Virus record (IMG/VR): IMGVR_UViG_3300036719_002747
Location: 1-21,135 of that record
Direction: 5' to 3' (one strand)
Length of the DNA stretch: 21,135 bases
DNA from: a virus
Every line of letters begins with the position of its first letter. Position 1 is the stretch's first letter. Of this stretch, positions 5,521 to 12,425 are shown piece after piece. Under the pieces are notes generated by a model. The model did not search any database and had not been told where the DNA came from. It saw only the letters and a list, made by a program, of their open reading frames with translations. The position numbers were made by a program, and so were the translations under genes.

Positions 5521-8381
5521 GGGACCGCCCTCAGGAAGATCACCGGAGGCTGCGTAGTGTTTGCTGCACCGGGTGTCGCCGTCGCTGGCAACGTACTGGT
5601 GACGCTCGCCTCAAACTTGGCGCCAGCGAACGTGTTGTTGTTCGACGGGACTGGCATGATCGGAGTGCCCGTAACGAACGTCGGCGAACCGCTGGTGATC
5701 TGCGCTACGGCGGCCAGCCAATAGACACCGACCGACAGCGACTGGGCAGGACTGATCGTCACCTCTTTGTACGCAGCGGCGGTCGTCAGGTCGACGGTTC
5801 CGGCGTCCAGCACAAGGGTTGATGGCAGATCGTTCGTGCTGTTGTAGATGCCGAGCCGGACAACCGACCCGGCACCCGCCGGGGTGGCAGCGTGGGTGAT
5901 GCCAATGCGATCGAACGACGTGGTGCGCGTAATGTAGATCGGCAAGTAGAACAACCGGTTTGACGTGACACCAGCGTTGCCGGTTGACGCCGCCGACGTT
6001 GCAACATACTGCCCAGCGACAATCAGCGACGGTGGCCGTTCCGTCCCACCAGCAATGGATTGCCAAGTCTGATCGCCACGCAAGAAACTGCCGCTGTTGG
6101 CGGTGCCGCTGCCCAAGCGTGCGGTCGCCAGCGTCCCGGACGTGATCTTCCCGGCGTCGATCGCGTTCGGAACCTCGTCCGCACCCTTCGCCAGTACGAG
6201 GATCTCGCCGTTGTTCGTGTTGACCCGAGTGACCAAGCCGATCATCTGCACCGCATCGGAGGTCCCGGTCGGCTTCGTGCCGGTCAACTGGCCTGCCGTT
6301 GTGCTGACGTAGAGCGGCTGGTTGATGCTGTAGGCGTTCGTGTCGACACCACGCAGTGTCCCGACGACGACCACGAACCCGGTGGCGTTGGCGGTCAGCG
6401 ACGTTTCGGTCAGGCCGATCGCTGGCATTGCCGCTGTCACGTTGGCGTCTGCGGGTGCGATCTCAATGGTGCTGGTGCTGCCGACGGTCCCGGTGGCGTA
6501 GACCGGGACACCCTTGGCGATCGTCGATGCCGTCGTGTTCTTGACCGGGACGAACACCGGCACGTCGTAGGTCCACTCACCGAGACCATTCAGGAACGTG
6601 TGCACGGTCGGCGTGCCGGTGCCCAAGCGTGCAGGCGGGAACACGCCGGACGTGATCTGGCTCGCGTCCAACGACAACGCGTCGGACCCGCCGGACTCAT
6701 GCGACTCGGCGTGCGGACGAACAGCCCCAGCCCCGAACCCAATGTCGCCGGACGTGGTGCTGATCGTGTTGCCAACCCCGTCGGTGAACGAGGTTGCCCC
6801 GATACCGGCGGACGCAATGTCGGACGGTTGGATATCCAGAATCTTCGATCCGCCGTACTCGTGCATGGTGAGCCACGCCACATCCATGCGGTTCTGCACG
6901 CCGATCTTCCATGTTTCGACGCCATTCGGGTCCATGCTGGCGTACTGCGCGTCGGTGCGTGAACCGACAGGTTCCCACCAGTAGCCGTCGTCGGCAGTCT
7001 GCACCACACCCGGTGCGCCCGAGTCGTAGGGCAGCCAGCGCCAGAACGTAACGGTCTCAGTAGCGGTGTCGTGCGTGACGCGTGCAATAACGGGGACACC
7101 CACCAGTTGCCCGCCATCATCAACGAACAAGCCCGGCCCCTCGCCCGGATCGCCCGTCAGCGTTGACTCGTAGAACCAGATGGCTGCGCCGTCGGTCAAC
7201 TGCCCGCTGAACGTGGAGTCGCTGTGCAGGACCGCCCACTCGGTCAGATCGCCACCCGTAGCGGCAGCCTTAGTTTGCGTGACCAGTTCCCGATACCTCT
7301 GATACGGCCACGCAGTCCCCGGGTCCAGTTCAGCATCGGAGTACGGCGCATGAAGATAGAACTTCATACGCACGTCGATCCCGTCCGGTGTGGCGGGCAG
7401 GGTACCGGTCCCCGTGCCAGCGTTCGTGATCTCCCACACCCCGTCGTAACTGCCGTCCATGCTGACGGCCGTCGGGAAACAGCGCATCCACAGCGCATCG
7501 GATTGGGTCATGTCCTCGGCGAGCGCATCGGCCAGCCACGGGCGTTCATCCGAACCGGTTGCCGCTCCCCACGTCGGGACGCCCCCGGACATGGTGACCA
7601 CGGCGCCGTCGGTTGCGGTGGTCGTTCCGGTTGTCGGGTCCCACCACGTGGGCAGGTCGTACTCGGAACCTGACCGCTGCTCCGGATACCACAACCACGT
7701 TCCAGTGAACGCGGTGGTATCAACAGGAATTAGCCGCAGTATCGTCGGAACACCACCTGTCTGCGCCAGATCAATCGACTGGACACCCGGTCCGCCGATC
7801 ACATCGGTGCCTACAGCGGTGATTGTCGTTGCTGATCCTGCAATCACAGTGACGTGACGGCCACCAGCGCGAGTCGCTGCGTCCGGCAGAGTGATCGTAC
7901 CGCCGACAGCCGAGTAAACACGGGTTGCGTCCGTAACTGTGACCGAGCCGGTGAAGTCCACTGCGACAGCGTTCGGTTCGTACAGCGGGTGGTCGTCTGC
8001 ACCGAGATTTGTAAGTGCTGAGTGATCGGTAGTTCCCGGATCGCCTTTCGCTGCGATCTCCGTCCAGAACGGGCCTTCACTCGGAGTATCCCCGACATTC
8101 CCACCGTTAGCGTTGATCCGATACCACGTCGCCCCGCCGTAGGTGGCAACATCGCCAACTGCGTATGCAGCACCTCCGCTGTATGCCCCCGTGAAGTTCC
8201 AGAGAGCATCTGCGCCCGGGGGACCGGGAGGACCGGGGTCTCCCTGCGGTCCCGGATCACCCGACGGACCCGCCGGACCCGCCGGACCCTGCGGACCCGA
8301 CTGGTTGATCGTCAGGGTGGCCCGCTTGGGGAACACCCCGGAGATCCCGACGTTCTGCTGGACGGTCAGTTTGCCGGTCAT
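5517..8381 (-). CDS. collagen-like tail fibre / receptor-binding protein
   Basis: A 954-residue protein built in blocks. A short N-terminal attachment region leads to ten Gly-X-Y triplets at about residues 29-58 (collagen-like trimer stem). Next is a module rich in aromatics (WNFTGAYSGGAAYAVGDVATY, about 61-81) that resembles CBM5/12 chitin-binding-type modules. A long middle region of about 400 residues, rich in Trp, Thr and Gly, is not recognised and may hold the receptor-binding site. Two related QITSG-type repeats (about residues 571-600 and 741-770, each with ARLG.GT and an FL..G.W end) are typical of phage fibres. Start ATG overlaps the upstream stop (ATGA). Confidence 0.85.
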   Translation of the reverse strand: MTGKLTVQQNVGISGVFPKRATLTINQSGPQGPAGPAGPSGDPGPQGDPGPPGPPGADALWNFTGAYSGGAAYAVGDVATYGGATWYRINANGGNVGDTPSEGPFWTEIAAKGDPGTTDHSALTNLGADDHPLYEPNAVAVDFTGSVTVTDATRVYSAVGGTITLPDAATRAGGRHVTVIAGSATTITAVGTDVIGGPGVQSIDLAQTGGVPTILRLIPVDTTAFTGTWLWYPEQRSGSEYDLPTWWDPTTGTTTATDGAVVTMSGGVPTWGAATGSDERPWLADALAEDMTQSDALWMRCFPTAVSMDGSYDGVWEITNAGTGTGTLPATPDGIDVRMKFYLHAPYSDAELDPGTAWPYQRYRELVTQTKAAATGGDLTEWAVLHSDSTFSGQLTDGAAIWFYESTLTGDPGEGPGLFVDDGGQLVGVPVIARVTHDTATETVTFWRWLPYDSGAPGVVQTADDGYWWEPVGSRTDAQYASMDPNGVETWKIGVQNRMDVAWLTMHEYGGSKILDIQPSDIASAGIGATSFTDGVGNTISTTSGDIGFGAGAVRPHAESHESGGSDALSLDASQITSGVFPPARLGTGTPTVHTFLNGLGEWTYDVPVFVPVKNTTASTIAKGVPVYATGTVGSTSTIEIAPADANVTAAMPAIGLTETSLTANATGFVVVVGTLRGVDTNAYSINQPLYVSTTAGQLTGTKPTGTSDAVQMIGLVTRVNTNNGEILVLAKGADEVPNAIDAGKITSGTLATARLGSGTANSGSFLRGDQTWQSIAGGTERPPSLIVAGQYVATSAASTGNAGVTSNRLFYLPIYITRTTSFDRIGITHAATPAGAGSVVRLGIYNSTNDLPSTLVLDAGTVDLTTAAAYKEVTISPAQSLSVGVYWLAAVAQITSGSPTFVTGTPIMPVPSNNNTFAGAKFEASVTSTLPATATPGAANTTQPPVIFLRAVP

Positions 8382-8722
8382 GTGTAGTTCCACGGGTTGA
8401 CGCGAAACGGGCCGGACACGATCGGCTCATCGTCGCCGTTCAGGTCCCACTCCATCGCCCACCAGTACGTACCGACAGCAAGGTCGGCGTTAGCGGACGC
8501 GATCTCAATGTGCCACTGGGCGGCCACCGCATCGTCAACGACAACGGTGAACGTGCGTGCAGCAGTCGTGTCCAGTTCCGAATCGGTGACCTTCGCCCGG
8601 ATTGTCACCCCTGACAGATCCGGGTTCAGGCAGTCGATCTCATACTGGAAGTCAGCACGCCACAGCGTGTTGACACGCACGTCCCACGGAAGGTGGCCGC
8701 CCAGTCCGTCAATGGTCGGCAT
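8378..8722 (-). CDS. baseplate-type structural protein (BppU N-terminal-like)
   Basis: A 114-residue beta-rich protein. The order of features, an opening aromatic strand (DFQYEID), an inner VTIRAKVTDSE strand (about residues 39-49), then a GTYWWAMEWDLNG stretch (about 83-95) and a closing GPFRVNP, follows a common pattern of small phage tail proteins related to the baseplate upper protein N-terminal domain. It would link the tail tip to the fibre, whose gene is coupled to it (ATGA). The ATG at 8722 has an AAGGGCGG sequence about 7 bases upstream. The function is inferred from fold pattern and position. Confidence 0.65.
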   Translation of the reverse strand: MPTIDGLGGHLPWDVRVNTLWRADFQYEIDCLNPDLSGVTIRAKVTDSELDTTAARTFTVVVDDAVAAQWHIEIASANADLAVGTYWWAMEWDLNGDDEPIVSGPFRVNPWNYT

Positions 8723-8737
8723 GAACGCCGCCCTTGA

Positions 8738-9415
8738 TTACGACGTGGTTGCGAACGTCGTCGGCTCGCAGTCGGCCGTCGGCAGGACAGTGATATCGTC
8801 GAAGATGTAGAAGGCGTACCAGTCGTCCGCCTCGGTGACGATGGTCTCCCACCGGTCAAGGTCGTAAGGCGAGCCGTCAAAGACCTGCTCGTTCTTGTAG
8901 CCCTTACCGGCATACTGGGGCTTGACGAGATCGGAGCCGTTGAGGGTGGTCGCACCCGACGGCCGCCAGTTCTTGACGAGCGGGAAGAACCAGCCAGCAA
9001 CGGGGGCGGTGCCGCCACCGGTACAAGCGTCGGTGTCCAACTTCATCAGGACCTCAATCGCGACGTTCGTGGAGCCAGCGGCAAGGTCGACACGGCTGTA
9101 GCCAACCACGTCGCCGCCGTCGGTGTGGAGGGTCGACCCCATGAGGAACGAGTCCAGCGCAGGGTTGATGCCACACGACGTGACGTTGACGTTCACGTAA
9201 GTGATCTCGTCCTGCCCGGTGTCCGAGTAGCACTTTTGGCCGCCGAAGTTACGCTCGGTCACCTCGTCGCCCTCGTCGATCTGCTCCTCCCACGAGATTT
9301 CGGAGATGTTGGAGAGGACCAACTTGTTGCCAGCGCCGGTCTCGGGCGCACCGCACTCGTCAAGGTCATACACGATGACCACGCCGTCGCCCTCACGCAC
9401 ATTGATGCAAGGCAT
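8738..9415 (-). CDS. major tail protein
   Basis: A 225-residue beta-rich protein whose pattern matches actinophage major tail (tube) proteins: an early strand followed by ISWEEQIDEGDEVTERNF (about residues 39-56), a pair of Cys near 62 and 81, LDSFLMGSTL (about 87-96), DVVGYSR, VAIEVLMK, then WFFPLVKNW and a glycine-rich GKGYKNEQ (about 170-177). Such proteins stack as rings to form the tail tube. The ATG has a GGGAG ribosome binding site 6 bases upstream. It lies directly after the head-to-tail connector gene. Confidence 0.75.
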   Translation of the reverse strand: MPCINVREGDGVVIVYDLDECGAPETGAGNKLVLSNISEISWEEQIDEGDEVTERNFGGQKCYSDTGQDEITYVNVNVTSCGINPALDSFLMGSTLHTDGGDVVGYSRVDLAAGSTNVAIEVLMKLDTDACTGGGTAPVAGWFFPLVKNWRPSGATTLNGSDLVKPQYAGKGYKNEQVFDGSPYDLDRWETIVTEADDWYAFYIFDDITVLPTADCEPTTFATTS

Positions 9416-9484
9416 CTGAAACTCCCGGTTGTCAGGCCCGTCAGGGCTGTCGGACTGCTCCGCCCATTATTCCGCACGGGTGGT
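9416..9484. other. intergenic gap before major tail gene
   Basis: A 69-base gap between connector and major tail genes. It contains the ribosome binding site of the tail gene, a short GCCC/GGGC hairpin around 9436-9447, and an AATAAT sequence (minus strand, 9466-9471) that could be a weak -10. Nothing is strong enough to call. Confidence 0.3.
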
Positions 9485-10204
9485 TCAGATTCGGGTGAGG
9501 CCAGCCCCTCGGCGGTTTGGATCGACCAGACGGCTGGCCCGGCCACGCTTTCCGATGCACCCGTAGGTTTCGATCACAGCGTCCACGGTGGGCAGCCCGA
9601 TCTTGCCCTCCGTGCGGGCTTGGAGGGACACGGTGACACCTTGGCGGCTGACCGACGTGGCGTTGTCTGGCAGGTCGCAGTCGCGACCAAGCATCCGCTG
9701 GAGCAACTGGCAGGCCAGTTCAGCGGCAGCCATCCGGAGTGGGGCCGGGGGGTTCTGGCCGTGCTCAACAGTGACGGACCATACGCCCTCACCGGTGAGC
9801 CGCCGCATGTTCTGGTACGGCCACGGCAGCAGTGGCGTTGGGGTGCTGTCGTCGGGGTCCAGTGCCGTGAGCCATCGGTGGTTCACAAGGGTCCAGTAGT
9901 CGTCGGTGACGGTGGCGCCGTTGACCGTCACATCAGTGATTTCCACGATCGGCCCTGACACCCACTCCAACAGGTCCAACTTCTCCCAGCGCGACCCGCA
10001 CCCGCAAATGTTGCGGTGGCCGCACTCAATGACCGGCCGGATTTCGGTGGTGCAAACGCCGCCGTACTGGCCGCACGTCACATCGTCCAGCCATTGAACG
10101 GCAGCGTCGATCGCAGTCTGAACTACGTTCGGCATGACACCAGTCAGGTCGCAGGTCAGGTCGCTACTGGTGATCCAGTCGTCACACATTTCGCCCAGTG
10201 GCAC
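9485..10204 (-). CDS. head-to-tail connector (adaptor) protein
   Basis: Pattern match to actinophage head-to-tail connector proteins: helical N-terminus with WLDDVTCGQYG (about residues 38-48), a cysteine-rich CGHRNICGCGS (about 61-71) that may bind metal, a strand GPIVEITDVTVNGATV (about 84-99), LPWPYQN.RRLTGEGVWSVTVEHGQ (about 125-149), a helix with AAAELACQLLQ (about 158-168), and SVSRQGVTVSL followed by GLPTVDAVIETY near the C-terminus. It would form the ring below the portal to which the neck and tail attach. The GTG start at 10204 has an AAAGGA ribosome binding site; a TACCCT -10 lies further upstream. Confidence 0.8.
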   Translation of the reverse strand: MPLGEMCDDWITSSDLTCDLTGVMPNVVQTAIDAAVQWLDDVTCGQYGGVCTTEIRPVIECGHRNICGCGSRWEKLDLLEWVSGPIVEITDVTVNGATVTDDYWTLVNHRWLTALDPDDSTPTPLLPWPYQNMRRLTGEGVWSVTVEHGQNPPAPLRMAAAELACQLLQRMLGRDCDLPDNATSVSRQGVTVSLQARTEGKIGLPTVDAVIETYGCIGKRGRASRLVDPNRRGAGLTRI

Positions 10205-10231
10205 GGTTTGTCCTTTCGGCCGAACCCCTTT

Positions 10232-10237
10232 AGGGTA
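10232..10237 (-). promoter_or_regulatory. possible promoter for connector/tail genes
   Basis: On the minus strand TACCCT, the same hexamer as in the promoter at 18366, is followed by a 27-base leader that contains the AAAGGA ribosome binding site of the connector gene. It sits within a short GC-rich imperfect palindrome (ACCC..AGGGT). Confidence 0.4.
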
Positions 10238-10252
10238 CCGGGTGGTCGTGCC

Positions 10253-10753
10253 CTAGCCTTGGTTGCGGCGCAGACCGAGCCGCTTCCAGTTGGCGTACAG
10301 CGTCTGACGTGACACTGAGAACCGGGCGGCCACGTCTTTGACGGTCATGCCGGTGCGGTGCAGGTCCCATGCTTGCCTGTAGCGATCGTCCGACAGTTTC
10401 TGGGAGTGGACTCTGACGATGGATGCGACTCTGCCGAAGAACTGATCGCGTGTTTCCCACTTCAAGTGGGCGGGGTTCACGCAGTCCTCAGAGCCGCAGT
10501 CGGCGACAGCCGCGTAGGCGTCCTCTGGTTTGGTTCCGTCGCGTTCCTCCAGCAGTACGACACGCAGGTTGACGGGTGTAGGCCGCTTGCCGGGTTCGGC
10601 TCGGCGGCCAACCCGGGGCACGCCGTTTGATACATGGCCGATCCAATGCCAGCACCCTGCCTCGTCGACGGTGGAGTGAAGCGCCGCACGATCCTCGTAG
10701 GTGGCGTTGTTCGGTGCGCGTGTAGTCAGCCGTGAGGCTGGCCGGTTCTGCAT
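10253..10753 (-). CDS. HNH-related protein with C-terminal helix-turn-helix
   Basis: Residues about 30-105 have the shape of the HNH homing-endonuclease-like family: an early CWHWIG (34-39), a strand and helix (VNLRVVLLEE), and DCGSEDCVNPAHLKWET (85-101) with the CVNPAHL signature. The first catalytic His expected before the Cys pair is not obvious, so nuclease activity is uncertain. Residues about 121-163 form a resolvase-type helix-turn-helix (MTVKDVAARFSVSRQTLYANW). The ATG lies 4 bases after the previous stop, with GGGAG upstream. A role as a DNA-binding nuclease or regulator is inferred. Confidence 0.75.
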   Translation of the reverse strand: MQNRPASRLTTRAPNNATYEDRAALHSTVDEAGCWHWIGHVSNGVPRVGRRAEPGKRPTPVNLRVVLLEERDGTKPEDAYAAVADCGSEDCVNPAHLKWETRDQFFGRVASIVRVHSQKLSDDRYRQAWDLHRTGMTVKDVAARFSVSRQTLYANWKRLGLRRNQG

Positions 10754-10757
10754 GGTG

Positions 10758-11078
10758 TCACTCCCAAGAGTGTCTGAGGAAGCCCGCAGCGTGGGCCTCG
10801 TTTGGGTGGGATTCTGTCCACTCGTGGTGTGGACGGCACAACAATTTGATATTTGACGGATCAAGGATCGACCCGCCACGTGACCGTTTCAGCACCTCGT
10901 GCATATCGACCCACTGCTTGGTGCAGCCCGGGTACTCGCAACGGGGTCCGCGTTGCTCCAGCAGTTGCTTTCGGAGCACGGCACGTTTGCGGTTATCTAC
11001 CTTCCGCTTGGCCGACTGAGCAGCGATCCGCTTAGTCGCTTTCAGCGGTGTCCGTCGTTTGATGGGCGACCGCTTCAC
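10758..11078 (-). CDS. HNH endonuclease
   Basis: A 106-residue HNH nuclease with a strongly basic N-terminus (about residues 1-40). The zinc-binding pair is Cys47 and Cys52 with Cys81 and His84, and the catalytic HNH set is His60 (MHEVLKRSRGGS), Asn76 (DPSNIKLLC) and His85 (PHHEW). Phage HNH proteins of this size often work with the terminase in DNA packaging, but no terminase is in the window. The GTG start lies 6 bases after a TAGTGT -10 with an upstream TGG, and has no ribosome binding site, so it appears leaderless. Confidence 0.85.
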   Translation of the reverse strand: MKRSPIKRRTPLKATKRIAAQSAKRKVDNRKRAVLRKQLLEQRGPRCEYPGCTKQWVDMHEVLKRSRGGSILDPSNIKLLCRPHHEWTESHPNEAHAAGFLRHSWE

Positions 11079-11084
11079 AGCAGC

Positions 11085-11093
11085 ACACTACCA
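11085..11093 (-). promoter_or_regulatory. extended -10 for leaderless HNH gene
   Basis: On the minus strand TGG-TAGTGT ends 6 bases before the GTG start of the HNH gene, inside the 41-base gap after the upstream gene. Confidence 0.55.
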
Positions 11094-11119
11094 CCGCAAG
11101 TGGACGGCCCTCTCAATGG

Positions 11120-11707
11120 CTAGACGAACGGACAGCCACACCATCGGTCCCACGACTCGGACCCGCCCGTCGCCCCTCCACACGCGTCGCAGCGGTTCGA
11201 CCAGAACCGAGCGGGCAGGGTATCCATGTGATGCAACGCCCGGGGTGGCACCATGAAACACGGGCGGCTCGGGTTTGCTCCGGGCCACCAACGATCGACC
11301 TTGCCGTCAACCGCCGTGATCCACCCGACGAACTCCACCCAGCCGTCGTTGGCATGGTTGGTGCGGACACCTACGAACACCCGGTCGTCAGGGTCTCGTG
11401 GGTGGAGCAGCACCCCTGACCTTGGGTGTGATGACGAGCGCACTTCCAGCCCGGGGACAACATCACCTCGGAGCGCCTTGTAGTTGTCGGTGACTTCAAC
11501 CCACTGATCGGCCACGCCCAGCCACGACGCCACACACAGTTCGGCGAGCGCACCGACCCTGTTGATCCGAGCCGACTCTTTCCAGTCGGCGTTCAGGCCG
11601 TAGGCGTTTGGGGTGTCACGCTGGTCGTGAAACGCTTGGCGCTCGTTGCCGACCCGGATCGCCCGGTCGCGTTCCTCATCGCTGAACCGATAGACGACAG
11701 CGGTCAC
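11120..11707 (-). CDS. PD-(D/E)XK nuclease-like protein with zinc knuckle
   Basis: The GTG start overlaps the lipoprotein stop (GTGA, 11704-11707). Residues about 35-150 match a nuclease-like core common in phages: a long helix (ARINRVGALAELCVASWLG) followed by GDVVPGLEVRSS, where Asp and Glu-x-Arg stand where a PD-(D/E)XK site would be, then strands VFVGVR and a VEFVGWI strand, and a FMVPPRALH end. The Lys is replaced by Arg, so catalysis is uncertain. The C-terminus has CDACGG and a WCGC pair, a probable zinc knuckle. A DNA-processing role is inferred from the fold pattern. Confidence 0.6.
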   Translation of the reverse strand: MTAVVYRFSDEERDRAIRVGNERQAFHDQRDTPNAYGLNADWKESARINRVGALAELCVASWLGVADQWVEVTDNYKALRGDVVPGLEVRSSSHPRSGVLLHPRDPDDRVFVGVRTNHANDGWVEFVGWITAVDGKVDRWWPGANPSRPCFMVPPRALHHMDTLPARFWSNRCDACGGATGGSESWDRWCGCPFV

Positions 11708-12102
11708 AGGTTCCACGGCGACGGGCCGACTTCGGCGTACAGATGCCATGCAGCCTTGGTGTTGCACGCCGGGTTCGTCCACTGTGACGGTGAGCAGCCG
11801 ACAGCCGTGAACCGGCGAGCGTGCAGCGGGAGCATCATTTGGAAGCAGCCGCTGGCGCCTGACGCGTTGCGAGCGGTCGGTGTGTTGCGGGACTCCCGAT
11901 AGACGATCCTCTTGGCCCATGCCTTGTCGCCGGGCCAGTGCCGGTCGATCGCCTCGTTGCAGTCCTTGGTCGGCCACAGGGCATCCAGCACTGCGGTCTG
12001 CTGTTCCGGTGTGAGTGACTTGTAGAGCGCGATCTCCTCGGGGGTACATGCTGCGGCCATCAGGGCGAGCAGCGCAAGGATCAATACACGGGTTGCTTTC
12101 AC
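11704..12102 (-). CDS. predicted lipoprotein with lytic-transglycosylase-like domain
   Basis: The first 19 residues form a lipoprotein signal (basic N-terminus, hydrophobic core LILALLALMAAA, then Cys19). A helical linker leads to a lysozyme-like SLT domain: YRESRN with the probable catalytic Glu70, then GASGCFQMM (about residues 82-90), a WTNPACNTKAAWHLY block (about 108-122) and a final SPW. This is the plan of a small lytic transglycosylase that cuts glycan strands, here tethered to the outside of the membrane. The GTG start has a strong GGAGG site. Alternatives are a cell-wall remodelling or superinfection-exclusion protein. The lipobox has Ala at -3, which is permitted but not ideal. Confidence 0.75.
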   Translation of the reverse strand: MKATRVLILALLALMAAACTPEEIALYKSLTPEQQTAVLDALWPTKDCNEAIDRHWPGDKAWAKRIVYRESRNTPTARNASGASGCFQMMLPLHARRFTAVGCSPSQWTNPACNTKAAWHLYAEVGPSPWNL

Positions 12103-12129
12103 GGTTGCCTCCGTAGGTTGAGGGTTGGG

Positions 12130-12402
12130 TTAGACAGTAACGAACGGTGCTGGATCTTCCAGCCCTGCGCTCCACCAGTCGGGCCAGATCAGGGATGGAT
12201 GCACCCCGATAGCGACTGCCGCGTTGTCGGCAGCGGTGATTGTCAGGCCCGCTGTCTGCCAGCGGATGATGGTTCGCTTCGCGACGTGGCAGACGGTTGC
12301 AACCGTCACGAGACTTGGGTTCGGATCGTCCACCCGGCTGCACACGTATCGGTAGAGCGGGTCGAATGAGAACCGGTGGCAGTGCGCCCCGTTACTTGGC
12401 AT
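12130..12402 (-). CDS. small helix-turn-helix DNA-binding protein, leaderless
   Basis: A 90-residue protein with a helix-turn-helix in the middle: a first helix (about residues 13-22), TVATVCHVAKRTIIRWQTAGLT (about 33-54) as the turn-containing pair, then ITAADNAAVAIGVHPSLIWPDWW, a C-terminal helix typical of a family of small actinophage DNA-binding proteins. The ATG lies 6 bases after a TACTAT -10 with an upstream TGC; the gene begins 24 bases after the phosphoesterase stop. It could be a regulator. A longer start at 12459 would run into the upstream gene and is less likely. Confidence 0.75.
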   Translation of the reverse strand: MPSNGAHCHRFSFDPLYRYVCSRVDDPNPSLVTVATVCHVAKRTIIRWQTAGLTITAADNAAVAIGVHPSLIWPDWWSAGLEDPAPFVTV

Positions 12403-12408
12403 GGCGGA

Positions 12409-12417
12409 ATAGTAGCA
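12409..12417 (-). promoter_or_regulatory. extended -10 for leaderless HTH gene
   Basis: On the minus strand TGC-TACTAT ends 6 bases before the ATG at 12402. It is the best match among the leaderless elements (TACTAT differs from TATAAT at two bases). Confidence 0.65.
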
Positions 12418-12425
12418 CCATTCCG

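Noticed and set aside
6060-6962. Plus-strand open frame of 300 codons
   Set aside because: Antisense to the fibre gene, with Arg/Val/Asp-rich, domain-free translation and no promoter or ribosome binding site.
9436-9447. Short GCCC/GGGC hairpin before the major tail gene as terminator
   Set aside because: The stem is only 4-5 bp with no U-tract and such stems are common in GC-rich DNA.
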